From the NCBI RefSeq assembly GCF_005145025.1, contig NZ_CP039695.1, forward strand, positions 2,103,501 through 2,167,500: a stretch of 64,000 bases of DNA, read 5' to 3'. This document shows positions 43,553 through 51,977 of the stretch, one piece after another. This DNA comes from Novosphingobium sp. EMRT-2 (GTDB taxonomy: Bacteria; Pseudomonadota; Alphaproteobacteria; Sphingomonadales; Sphingomonadaceae). How positions within the stretch are numbered: position 1 is the first letter of the stretch; every line of letters begins with the position of its first letter. The notes beneath the pieces are model-generated. The model was given only the letters and a program-made list of their open reading frames with translations. It was not told where the DNA came from and did not search any database. The position numbers were made by a program, and so were the translations under genes.

Positions 43553-44899
43553 TCACTTCTTCCCGACGGGCTTCACCGCCTTTTCGCGCGAAAGCCGCGT
43601 CATCAGCAGCGCGGCGCGCTTGGCCTGCCGCCAGATGCTGGGCACATCGGTGGTTTCGGCGGGCGAATGATCGCCGGTGCTGGCGGGGCCGAGGCCGACC
43701 AGCCCGTCGACATCGGCCGCCACGAACGAGATGTCACCCGCGCCGCGCTTCAGCGGATCGAGCGGAGCCATCGCCGGCAGACCCAGCGTTTCGTTCACGC
43801 CGTTGAGCCGCGCCAGCAGCGCCTGGTTGCCCGGCGTCGGCGCCATCGGCGGATAGCCTTCCTCGAACGTGATGGCCGCCTGCGCGCCCGGCCAGGTGCG
43901 CGCCACGATCGCGCGCATCCGCTCCATCGCCCGCCGGTCCTGCTCGGGGCTGAGCGAGCGCAGGTCTCCACGCGCGATCGCCTTGGCCGGCACGATGTTG
44001 GTCTTGCCCGCCGCCGCAACGTGCGCCGCGTCGGGCGCAAGCGTGGCTTCCGCCCCGCCCGCGATCAGGCCGACGTTCAGCGTCAGGTTCGGCTCGGGCA
44101 CTTCCTCGCGGATCGCGGCGATGATGCGCGCGGCGGCATAGATCGCGCCATCGCCCATCGCGGGCGAGAACACCGCGCTCGAATGGCCCGACTTCGCGGT
44201 GACGGTGAGCGTCCACGAATTGGACGAACGCCGCGCGATCGAGCCCATGTCCTTGCCGTCTTCCTGCGACAGCCCCTCGAAATCGAGCGCCGCGTCAGCG
44301 CGCCGGCCGGCCGCGACCAGATCGGCGCGCGCCACCTCGGTCGGCTCGCCCGCGTCCTCCTCGTCGCCGGTCAGCACCACCTCGATGTTGGCGTCCCTGA
44401 GCGTGCCCGCCGCCTGCATCGCACGCAGCGCGGCGATCATCACCGCCATGCCGCCCTTGTCGTCGGCCACGCCCGGGCCGGTGGCCTTGTCGCCCTTCAG
44501 CGCGAACGTCTGGAACGGCGAATCCGGTTCGAACACGGTATCGAGATGGCCGATCAGCAGCAGCCGCTTCATGCCCTTCGCGCCCCTGTGCGTCAGGATC
44601 AGGTGCCCGGCGCGCCCGGTCTGCTCCATCGGCACCCAGCGCGCGGCAAAGCCCAGCGCGGTGAATTCGGGCGCGACGATATCGCGCACCTTACGCACGC
44701 CTTCGAGGTTCCGGCTGCCCGAATTCTGGTTCACCATCCGTTCGAGCAGCGCCAGCGTGCGCGCCTGTTCGGCATCGACGGTGGCGACCATCCGCTGTTC
44801 CGCCGGCGTGGCCGGCGCGGCGAGCACAGCCCCGCTCCCCAGCCCGCCCGCGAGCAGCGCCGCACCGATGATAGAGCCCGCAAACTGATGATACCGCAT
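43553..44899 (-). CDS. M20 family metallopeptidase (carboxypeptidase G2-like), secreted
   Basis: A 448-residue protein from ATG 44899, chosen because it yields a Sec signal (SIIGAALLAGGLGSGAVLA, cleavage near residue 27). Metal ligands and catalytic residues of the M20 family are visible: RLLLIGHLDTVFE (His, Asp), GPGVADDKGGMAV, TGDEEDAGEP (Glu-Glu) and the C-terminal STGDHSPAE. The lid or dimerisation domain contains TAKSGHSSAVF. It likely hydrolyses C-terminal amino acids from peptides or N-acyl amino acids in the periplasm. It is monocistronic, with a 315-base divergent gap to the helicase. Confidence 0.9.
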   Translation of the reverse strand: MRYHQFAGSIIGAALLAGGLGSGAVLAAPATPAEQRMVATVDAEQARTLALLERMVNQNSGSRNLEGVRKVRDIVAPEFTALGFAARWVPMEQTGRAGHLILTHRGAKGMKRLLLIGHLDTVFEPDSPFQTFALKGDKATGPGVADDKGGMAVMIAALRAMQAAGTLRDANIEVVLTGDEEDAGEPTEVARADLVAAGRRADAALDFEGLSQEDGKDMGSIARRSSNSWTLTVTAKSGHSSAVFSPAMGDGAIYAAARIIAAIREEVPEPNLTLNVGLIAGGAEATLAPDAAHVAAAGKTNIVPAKAIARGDLRSLSPEQDRRAMERMRAIVARTWPGAQAAITFEEGYPPMAPTPGNQALLARLNGVNETLGLPAMAPLDPLKRGAGDISFVAADVDGLVGLGPASTGDHSPAETTDVPSIWRQAKRAALLMTRLSREKAVKPVGKK

Positions 44900-45214
44900 C
44901 GAAATCCCCGTCCAGTCACACGGTGTACGTTGCCGGTCACGCGGAGGCCGGGCAAGGCCCTTTGCGCAATTTCCTTGCTTTTCGGAGCAATCGCGCCTAT
45001 GTGCGCCGCAGCAAGACCGGCGGCCCCCGTGCCGCAAGCCGCGTCAGCGTGAGATTGCGCCTCCATTTGCCAAGGGCATTTGCGAAAGGCGCGATCCGGC
45101 CCGGCCCCACGGTCTCTTGCCTTCACGGCTTCCCCTTTCACGCATGGGTCGCATGGTACGACCCCTGCCGCGCCCGCGATTCTTCGTGGAGCGCCAACGA
45201 AAGCATTGTTTTTC
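44900..45214. other. Divergent intergenic region (M20 peptidase / DEAD helicase)
   Basis: The 315 bases without a gene must hold promoters for both flanking genes. The helicase side is an untranslated leader; long leaders are common for cold-regulated RNA helicases. I see small GC-rich inverted repeats but no recognisable riboswitch or operator. Confidence 0.5.
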
Positions 45215-46780
45215 ATGTCCTATTTTAGCGATCTCGGCCTTGCCGAGCCCATTCTTCGTGCGCTCGAAAGCAAAGGCTACAACGATCCCACGCCCATCCA
45301 GCGCCAGTCGATTCCGGCGCTGCTCGAAGGCCGCGACCTGCTGGGCATCGCCCAGACCGGCACCGGCAAGACCGCCGCGTTCGCGCTGCCCTCGCTGCAT
45401 CGCCTCGCCGCCGACCCCAAGCCGCGCAAGCCCGCCTCGTGCCGGATGCTGGTGCTTTCGCCCACCCGCGAACTCGCCGCGCAAATTGCCGACAACATGA
45501 AGGGCTACGCCAAGAACCTGAACCTCTCGGTCGATTGCGTGTTCGGCGGCGTGCCCATCGGCAAGCAGGCGCGCCGTCTGGTGCCGGGCATCGACATCCT
45601 CGTCGCCACGCCGGGCCGCCTGCTCGACCTGATCGACAACCGCGCGCTGACGCTGGGCCGGGTCGAGATCTTCGTGCTCGACGAAGCCGACCAGATGATG
45701 GACCTCGGCTTCATCCATGCGCTGCGCCGCGTTGCCAACCTGCTGCCCAAGCAGCGCCAGAGCCTGTTCTTCTCGGCCACGATGCCCAAGTCGATCGAGG
45801 ATCTGGGCAAGCAGTTCATCAACAATCCGGTGCGCGTGGAAGTGGCGCCGCAATCGACCACCGCCGAACGCGTCGACCAGTTCATCACGCTCATCAACCA
45901 GGCGGAAAAGCAGGCGCTGCTGACGCTGCGCATCCGCGCCATGCTGGCGGACAAGTCGCTCGACCGCGCGCTGGTCTTCACCCGCACCAAGCACGGGGCG
46001 GACCGCGTCGCGCGGCACCTTGCCGGCGCCGGCGTGGAAGCGCGGGCGATCCACGGCAACAAGTCGCAGGCGCAGCGCACCGCCGCGCTCGAAGCCTTCC
46101 GCCAGGGTTCATGCCCGATCCTCGTCGCCACCGACATCGCGGCGCGCGGCATCGACGTTTCGGGGGTGAGCCATGTGTTCAACTTCGAGCTGCCCAACGT
46201 GCCCGAACAGTACGTCCACCGCATCGGCCGCACCGCGCGCGCCGGCGCCGATGGCGTGGCGATCAGCTTCTGCGCGCCCGATGAGAAGCCCTATCTGCGC
46301 GATATCGAGCGGCTGACCGGTGTTAAGCTGATGCCGCAGGCGCTGCCGGAGAACTTCATGCAGGAAGCCGCCCGACTGCCCGCGCCCGCGCGCAGGCCGC
46401 AGGAAGACGACGCTCCACGCCACCAGCAGGGCAATCGCCGCGATGGTGGCCAGCGCAGCGGGGGCCAGCGCAACGGGGGGCAGCGCAGCGCGGGGCAGGG
46501 CGTCGGAGGTCAGCGCACTGGCGGTGGTCGCGGCGACCAGCAGGCCCATGGTGGCCGCGCGCAGGGTCGCGACGGCAAGCCGCGGGACGTGAGCCAGCGG
46601 CAGGAACGCCGCGACGGCCAGAACGATCGGGGTCCGGTGCGCAATCCGCTGCATACCGAGCGCGCAGACCGTCCCGAAGGCGAACGCGCAGGGGAGCGCG
46701 ACGGCCAGCAGCGCCGGTTCCGCCCGCGCGGCCCCGGCAATGTCGGCCAGCACCGCAACCGGGTGCGCCGCGCCGGGTAA
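45215..46780 (+). CDS. DEAD-box RNA helicase (RhlE-like)
   Basis: A 521-residue protein from ATG 45215 (MSYFSDLGLAEPILRALESK). All core motifs are present: Q motif YNDPTPIQRQSIP, Walker A AQTGTGKT, PTRELAAQI, TPGRLLDL, DEAD in VLDEADQMMD, SAT in FFSATMP, and HRIGRTARAG. The last 130 residues are a basic Gly/Arg/Gln-rich tail with repeated GGQR units, typical of RNA-binding extensions in RhlE/CsdA-like helicases. It likely remodels structured RNA or ribosome intermediates. The structured element at 46834-46928 follows the gene. Confidence 0.94.
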   Translation: MSYFSDLGLAEPILRALESKGYNDPTPIQRQSIPALLEGRDLLGIAQTGTGKTAAFALPSLHRLAADPKPRKPASCRMLVLSPTRELAAQIADNMKGYAKNLNLSVDCVFGGVPIGKQARRLVPGIDILVATPGRLLDLIDNRALTLGRVEIFVLDEADQMMDLGFIHALRRVANLLPKQRQSLFFSATMPKSIEDLGKQFINNPVRVEVAPQSTTAERVDQFITLINQAEKQALLTLRIRAMLADKSLDRALVFTRTKHGADRVARHLAGAGVEARAIHGNKSQAQRTAALEAFRQGSCPILVATDIAARGIDVSGVSHVFNFELPNVPEQYVHRIGRTARAGADGVAISFCAPDEKPYLRDIERLTGVKLMPQALPENFMQEAARLPAPARRPQEDDAPRHQQGNRRDGGQRSGGQRNGGQRSAGQGVGGQRTGGGRGDQQAHGGRAQGRDGKPRDVSQRQERRDGQNDRGPVRNPLHTERADRPEGERAGERDGQQRRFRPRGPGNVGQHRNRVRRAG

Positions 46781-46833
46781 GCGGCGACACATTGCGGAAC
46801 TAGGGTCAGGGCCCATTACTGGCGCGCTCGAGG

Positions 46834-46928
46834 TTTGAAGCAAAATGGCCTGTTGCAAGGAGAGAGGGCGCGGGAATATGTCGATATTTCAAGCCCTCTC
46901 GACGCCGCAGCGGGCCATTTTGGTCAAA
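46834..46928. repeat. Dispersed structured hairpin element, copy A
   Basis: A 95-base inverted-repeat element. The outer stem is TTTGAAGCAAAATGGCC (46834-46850) with GGGCCATTTTGGTCAAA (46912-46928). The middle stem is GAGAGGGC (46862-46869) with GCCCTCTC (46893-46900). The tip stem is GGAATAT-GTCG-ATATTTC (46873-46890). The same architecture with different stem sequences occurs at 52011-52104, and GACGC follows the middle stem in both. It lies in the non-coding gap between the helicase and hydroxylase genes. Whether it acts as RNA, terminator or mobile palindrome is unknown. Confidence 0.85.
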
Positions 46929-47035
46929 TCCCGCAGGGACGTCCAAATGGCTTCCGTGCCTTCCGCGAACGGAATGCCGGTGCGCGAGGGAACGCGCTGG
47001 ATCGTCCCGGCTTCGTCCGCAAAAGGCGGAGCTTC

Positions 47036-47746
47036 ATGAACAGCATCGGGCTTTCCGCGCTGGCGATGACGCTGATCGTGGGGGTGCGCTATCTCCTCAC
47101 CAGCGGTCTGTTCGCCGCGCTCACCGGGCGGAAACGCCCGGGCCTCTATCGGGGGCTGACCCCGCAGATCCGCAAGGAAATCGCCTGGAGCCTCGCCTCG
47201 TCGGCGATCTACGGCATTCCCGCCGGGATCGTCGCCTGGGGCTGGCAGGCGCACGGCTGGACGCGGATCTACACCGATCCGCGCGCCTGGCCGCTGTGGT
47301 GGATGCCGGTCTCGCTGCTGCTCTACCTGTTCCTGCACGATACCTGGTTCTACTGGACCCACCGCTGGATGCACCGCCCGCGCGTGTTCCGCGCGGTGCA
47401 CGCGATCCACCACGCCAGCCGCCCGCCGACCGCCTGGGCGGCGATGAACTTCCACCCGGCCGAAGCCGCGCTGGTCGGCCTGCTGATCCCGGCGCTGGTC
47501 TTCGTGATCCCGATCCACGCGGGCGTGCTGGGCCTGGTGCTGCTCGTCATGACGGTGATGGGCGTCACCAACCACATGGGCTGGGAAATGTTTCCGCGCC
47601 GGCTCGTTCATTCCCGGGTCGGCCAATGGCTGATAACCGCAAGCCATCATCAACGGCATCACGAGCAATACCGGTGCAACTACGGACTCTACTTCCGCTT
47701 CTGGGACAGGCTGTGCGGCACCGACAAGGGGCTGGGCACGCTGTGA
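47036..47746 (+). CDS. Fatty acid hydroxylase / sterol desaturase superfamily protein
   Basis: A 236-residue membrane protein from ATG 47036, preceded by AAAAGGCGGAG. The eight-His diiron signature is present: HDTWFYWTHRWMH, HAIHHASRPP, and HHQRHHEQY near the C-terminus. Four hydrophobic segments surround them. Such enzymes hydroxylate or desaturate lipids, sterol-like compounds or carotenoids using O2. The DUF2141 gene overlaps its stop, implying a shared lipid or envelope role. The substrate is unknown. Confidence 0.9.
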   Translation: MNSIGLSALAMTLIVGVRYLLTSGLFAALTGRKRPGLYRGLTPQIRKEIAWSLASSAIYGIPAGIVAWGWQAHGWTRIYTDPRAWPLWWMPVSLLLYLFLHDTWFYWTHRWMHRPRVFRAVHAIHHASRPPTAWAAMNFHPAEAALVGLLIPALVFVIPIHAGVLGLVLLVMTVMGVTNHMGWEMFPRRLVHSRVGQWLITASHHQRHHEQYRCNYGLYFRFWDRLCGTDKGLGTL

Positions 47747-48174
47747 AATCCGCCCTGATCCTGCTGCCGGCCGCGCTGGTCTTGGGCGGTGCGGTGGCGC
47801 CGGAGCACGCCTCGCTCACCGTCGACGTCACCGGGCTGCGCTCGGTCCGGGGGCTGGTGCAGGTGTGCATCACCACCGATCCGGCGACATTTCCCGATTG
47901 CCAGAAAGACCCGCACGCGCGCCATCTTTCCGTGCCGGCGCGCAACCCCGCGATCACGTTCGCCAATGTCGCGCCCGGCCGCTATGCGGTGGCGCTGTTC
48001 CATGACGAAAACGCCAACGGCAGGCTGGACAAGGTGCTGATGGTCCCTAAGGAAGGCTTCGGCTTCTCGCGCGATGCGCCGGTGCGGTTCGGCCCGCCCC
48101 GGTTCGCGGCGGCAGCCCTGACCCTTGGCGAAGGCGAGGTGCGGACGGAAATCCGCATGCGCTATATGCTGTGA
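47743..48174 (+). CDS. DUF2141 secreted protein
   Basis: A 143-residue protein starting at GTG 47743, which overlaps the hydroxylase stop (GTGA). A signal peptide (ALILLPAALVLGGAVA) is followed by the DUF2141 beta-sandwich: SLTVDVTGLRSVRGLVQVCI, then GRYAVALFHDENANGRLD and PKEGFGFSRDA. The Asp-rich DENANGRLD loop could bind Ca2+. DUF2141 proteins are periplasmic or extracellular with unknown function, often near lipid or carotenoid genes. Confidence 0.9.
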   Translation: MKSALILLPAALVLGGAVAPEHASLTVDVTGLRSVRGLVQVCITTDPATFPDCQKDPHARHLSVPARNPAITFANVAPGRYAVALFHDENANGRLDKVLMVPKEGFGFSRDAPVRFGPPRFAAAALTLGEGEVRTEIRMRYML

Positions 48175-48187
48175 CGGAGAGCTGTCG

Positions 48188-49450
48188 ATGCTGAAAGCGA
48201 TGCACCGCGGCGGCGCGCTGGCACCGTTCCGCTATCCCGCTTTCCGATCGATCTGGACCGCCAACCTCTTTTCCAACGTCGGCTCCACCATCCAGTCGGT
48301 CGCCGCCGCCTGGCTGATGACCGACCTGACCAGCAGCCACGTGATGGTCGCGCTGGTGCAGGCTTCGGCTACGATCCCGATCATGCTGCTGGGCATGATC
48401 GCCGGGGCCATCGCCGACAACTTCGACCGCCGCCGCGTGATGCTGGCGGCGCAGACGGCGATGCTGGCGGTGTCCGCCCTGCTCGCCGCGCTGGGCTATG
48501 CCGGGATGGTCGGCCCGTGGTCGCTGCTCGCGCTGACGCTGATGGTGGGCATGGGCACCGCGCTCAACGGCCCGGCGTGGCAGGCATCGGTGCGGCTCCA
48601 GGTGGGCAAGGACGATCTGCCGCAGGCGATCGCGCTCAACGCCATATCGTTCAATCTCGCACGCAGCGTCGGTCCCGCGATGGGCGGGTTGCTCATTTCG
48701 ATCTGGAACGTGAACCTGGCCTTCGCGCTCAACGCGATCAGCTATGTCGGCATGATCGTGGTGCTGTGGACGTGGCGACCGCACCGCGCGCATACCCCGC
48801 AGCGCCAGCCGATGTTCGCCTCGATCAAGGTCGGCATCGATTTCTGCGCGCGTTCCGCGCCGATCCGCAAGGTGCTGCTGCGCGGCTTCGCCTTCGGCTT
48901 CGGCGCGGCCGGCTTTTCCGCGCTGATGCCCACCGTGGCGCGCGATCTGCTGCGCGGCACCGAGCTGGACTATGGCCTGATGCTGGGCGCGTTCGGCATG
49001 GGATCGATCGTCACCGCGTTGTGGGTGGGCAAGGCCCGGCGGCGCTATGGCGCGGAAGCCGTGGTCTCCGCCGCGACGCTCGCCTTCGCCGCCGCGCTTG
49101 CCTCGCTCTCGTTCACCGCCTCGGTGCCGCACGCGATGGTCACCGCCTTTCTCGGCGGCTCGGGCTGGGTCGCCGCGATGACCAGCCTCAACGTCGCCAT
49201 GCAGCTCCGCTCGCCCGAAACGATTCTCGGCCGCTGCCTGTCGATCTACCAGGCGGTGACATTCGGCGGCATGGCGCTGGGCGCCTGGGCCTGGGGCAGC
49301 GTGGCCGACCTCGGCGGCCTGCAGACGGCGCTGCACGCGGCGGCGGCGTGGCTGCTCGCTTCGCTGGTGCTGCGCGTGCTGGCGCCGATGCCCACGCGCG
49401 AGGAAGGACGGCTCGACATCGTACAGGAACCCGCCAATGCCAAACCCTGA
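48188..49450 (+). CDS. MFS transporter (DHA3/MFS_3-like exporter)
   Basis: A 420-residue protein from ATG 48188 with GGAG eight bases upstream. The opening RYPAFRSIWTANLFSNVGST and AAWLMTDLTSS is typical of the MFS_3 (enterobactin-exporter-like) group. Twelve hydrophobic helices are expected, with the loop 2-3 motif AIADNFDRRRVMLAAQ. It probably exports a small molecule by proton antiport; the substrate is unknown. The 3' end overlaps the CitE-like gene by 14 bases, so the two are probably cotranscribed. Confidence 0.9.
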   Translation: MLKAMHRGGALAPFRYPAFRSIWTANLFSNVGSTIQSVAAAWLMTDLTSSHVMVALVQASATIPIMLLGMIAGAIADNFDRRRVMLAAQTAMLAVSALLAALGYAGMVGPWSLLALTLMVGMGTALNGPAWQASVRLQVGKDDLPQAIALNAISFNLARSVGPAMGGLLISIWNVNLAFALNAISYVGMIVVLWTWRPHRAHTPQRQPMFASIKVGIDFCARSAPIRKVLLRGFAFGFGAAGFSALMPTVARDLLRGTELDYGLMLGAFGMGSIVTALWVGKARRRYGAEAVVSAATLAFAAALASLSFTASVPHAMVTAFLGGSGWVAAMTSLNVAMQLRSPETILGRCLSIYQAVTFGGMALGAWAWGSVADLGGLQTALHAAAAWLLASLVLRVLAPMPTREEGRLDIVQEPANAKP

Positions 49451-50327
49451 AACGTCCCCCGACGCCCGTCCGCTGCGCTCATTGCTCTACATGCCGGCCA
49501 GCAACCGCCGCGCCATCGACAAGGCACGCGGCCTCGATACCGATGCGGTCGCGCTCGATCTCGAAGACGCCGTCGCGCCCGAGATGAAGGCCGAGGCGCG
49601 CGCCGCGCTGCTGGAGGAACTGACAGCGGGCGGCTTCGGCCATCGCCGCCTGATCGCGCGGATCAACGCGCTGGACACGCCGTGGGGGCAAGACGATCTC
49701 GTCACGCTGGCCGTCGCGCCGGTGGAAGCGGTGCTGGTGCCCAAGGTGGACGACGCGGACGACGTGATCGCGCTTTCGCGCGCGATGGACGCGGCCGGCT
49801 ATGCGCCCGGCGTGAAGCTGTGGGTGATGATCGAGACGCCGCGCGCAGTGCTGGCGCTCGAACGCATCGCCGCCTGCGCCGCCACCACCCGGCTGGCCGC
49901 CTTCGTGCTGGGGCTCAACGATCTCGCCAAGGATACCGGCATGGCGCAACTGCCGGGCCGCGCGGTGTTCCTGCCGGTGCTGACGCTGGCCGTGCTGGCA
50001 GCGCGCGCGCATGGCCTCGCCATTCTCGACGGCGTGTGCAACGCGATAGACGACTCAGCGCGGCTCGAAGCCGAATGCGTGCAGGCGCGCGACGGGGGAT
50101 TCGACGGCAAGACTCTGATCCACCCGGCGCAACTTGACATCGCCAACCGCGTGTTCGCGCCCGACGATGACGCCGTTGCCGAAGCGCGCGCCATCGTCGC
50201 CGCCTTCGCCGACCCCGCCAACGCCGGCAAAGGCGCGCTGCGGGTGAACGGAAAAATGGCGGAATTGCTGCATCGGACGCAGGCTGAACGCCTGCTGGCA
50301 AAGGCCGCCGCCATCGCCGCGCGCTGA
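49437..50327 (+). CDS. HpcH/HpaI aldolase family CoA ester lyase (CitE-like)
   Basis: A 296-residue TIM-barrel protein. Family motifs visible are RSLLYMPASNRRAIDKARG, VALDLEDAVAPEMK (Mg2+-binding Asp-Glu-Asp region), RINALDTPWGQDDL, KLWVMIETPRAVL and GFDGKTLIHPAQ. Relatives cleave malyl-CoA, citramalyl-CoA or citryl-CoA. It overlaps the MFS gene. There is no citrate lyase gamma/alpha partner, so a standalone CitE-like (for example citramalyl-CoA lyase) role is more likely than citrate lyase. Confidence 0.92.
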   Translation: MPNPETSPDARPLRSLLYMPASNRRAIDKARGLDTDAVALDLEDAVAPEMKAEARAALLEELTAGGFGHRRLIARINALDTPWGQDDLVTLAVAPVEAVLVPKVDDADDVIALSRAMDAAGYAPGVKLWVMIETPRAVLALERIAACAATTRLAAFVLGLNDLAKDTGMAQLPGRAVFLPVLTLAVLAARAHGLAILDGVCNAIDDSARLEAECVQARDGGFDGKTLIHPAQLDIANRVFAPDDDAVAEARAIVAAFADPANAGKGALRVNGKMAELLHRTQAERLLAKAAAIAAR

Positions 50328-50395
50328 AGGCAGCCCCGCCTCCGGCCGGGGACCGTGCGGGAATCGCGCCGGCGCAACTTAAACAAACCTTTACC

Positions 50396-51961
50396 ATGTT
50401 GCGCCAGAACGGTCACAAACGGATGGCAAGGGCGCCTTTCATGGATGGATTGCACGAGTTGGGCGGCGACGGTTTCGGCATGAACGCGCCTGACTATATT
50501 TCTCTGGACGACGATGCGATCGTCGAGGCGCCGCCGCCGGTCGTCGGTCAGGACGAACGGCGCCTGCAGGTGCGGGCCTACAATTTCTGGACCGGCCTGC
50601 TCGATGGCGGGCCATTCCCGCCGGTCGCGCCGCTGCTTGCCGGCAACCTGCCCGATTTCGCCGATCGCTCGGTCCTGCTGCATTTCGACGAAGGCTACGA
50701 AGATCCCGCGATCGTTCAGCTGGGCGCGCTGCTGGCCAGCGAATGCGGCGACGGGCCGATGCCCGCACGGCTCAGCGATGTGCCGGGCCGCACCCTGCTG
50801 TCGCGCATCACCGACCACTACATGCAGATCATCGCCAACGAGGCCCCGATCGGCTTCGAGGCCGAGTTCGTCAATCAGGACGGCCGCAACATCCTCTATC
50901 GCGGCATCCTGCTGCCGTTCTCGTCCGATGGCGAAACGATCGATTACATCTACGGGGTCATCAACTGGAAGGAACTGGCCGACCAGCAGACCACCGACGA
51001 TCTCCTGTTGCAGATCGGGCAGGCGCTGGCTGCGGTGCCGGCGCAAAGGCCGAGCGGCATGGGCATGCTTGACGCGCTGAATGCGCCGGAACCGGCCGAC
51101 CGGGCCGGAGTGTGGGCCGATGGACCGCGCGCGCTGCCATATGGCGCGGACGAGCCGGAACTCGACCTTGCCGAGATCGGCGCGGAAATCCTGTCGTTCC
51201 CGGGTTCCTTGGACGAGGATGAGACGGGCATCCTGCCGATGCCGGGTTTCGGCGCCAATGGCGTTCCCGGCGACGATGACGTCATGGACCTTGCCGGGCT
51301 GGAGGAAGTGCCGTCCGATCTCGACGAGGCCGTGCTCACACCCTCCACCCCGATCAACGACGATTTCGGCCTGGCCGACTGGCTGGCTTCGGCGCGCGAA
51401 CTCGCCCATGCCGCGCACACCAGCGAGGATCGCACGCGCGGCGCGCTCTATGCCGCGATCGGCCGCGCCTGGGATTTCGCGCTGGCCACGCGCGATGCGC
51501 CGGAAGACTATGCCGACATGATCGCCGACGCCGGCCTTTCCATGCAGGCCCGCGCGCCGCTGATCCCGCTGGTCAAGCTGGTGTTCGGCGCGGAATACGA
51601 CAAGACGCGCCTGACCGAATACGCGACGGTGCTGGGCCATGCCGAACGCATCGGGCTGCAGCGCGGCGAACTGGGCGGCTTCCTGGCCAGCGCGCCGGGC
51701 GGCCTGAAGGGCGTGGTGTCCACCGAACGCCGGCTGCGGCGCGAGGAAAGCGGCAAGGCCCGTGTGCCCGATGCCGCCGAAGTGCTGGCGCAAGGCCTGC
51801 GCGCGCTGCCGGCCCGGCCGCTGGCCGATCTCCCCGCCGAAGGCCCGGAATTCGCGCTGGTCATGGTCTGCCGCCAGGGCGATGGCACCGTGGCGCTGCT
51901 GGGCGACGTGACCGGCGACCAACCTCTGTTCGAACGCGCCGCGCGCAGGCTGGTTGGTTAA
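50396..51961 (+). CDS. PAS_5-like domain protein, unknown function
   Basis: A 521-residue acidic soluble protein. The first 220 residues resemble the alphaproteobacterial PAS_5 family: RAYNFWTGLLDGGPFPPVAP, then SVLLHFDEGYEDPAIVQLG, PGRTLLSRITDHYMQIIANE and YIYGVINWKEL. The middle is acidic and low-complexity. The C-terminal 170 residues are helical (LADWLASARELAHAAHTSED). There are no kinase, cyclase or DNA-binding motifs. It is presumably a sensory or regulatory protein. Starts at 50423 or 50441 are also possible. The nested palindrome at 51978-52243 begins 17 bases after the stop. Confidence 0.75.
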   Translation: MLRQNGHKRMARAPFMDGLHELGGDGFGMNAPDYISLDDDAIVEAPPPVVGQDERRLQVRAYNFWTGLLDGGPFPPVAPLLAGNLPDFADRSVLLHFDEGYEDPAIVQLGALLASECGDGPMPARLSDVPGRTLLSRITDHYMQIIANEAPIGFEAEFVNQDGRNILYRGILLPFSSDGETIDYIYGVINWKELADQQTTDDLLLQIGQALAAVPAQRPSGMGMLDALNAPEPADRAGVWADGPRALPYGADEPELDLAEIGAEILSFPGSLDEDETGILPMPGFGANGVPGDDDVMDLAGLEEVPSDLDEAVLTPSTPINDDFGLADWLASARELAHAAHTSEDRTRGALYAAIGRAWDFALATRDAPEDYADMIADAGLSMQARAPLIPLVKLVFGAEYDKTRLTEYATVLGHAERIGLQRGELGGFLASAPGGLKGVVSTERRLRREESGKARVPDAAEVLAQGLRALPARPLADLPAEGPEFALVMVCRQGDGTVALLGDVTGDQPLFERAARRLVG

Positions 51962-51977
51962 GCCGCCTTGACCTGCC

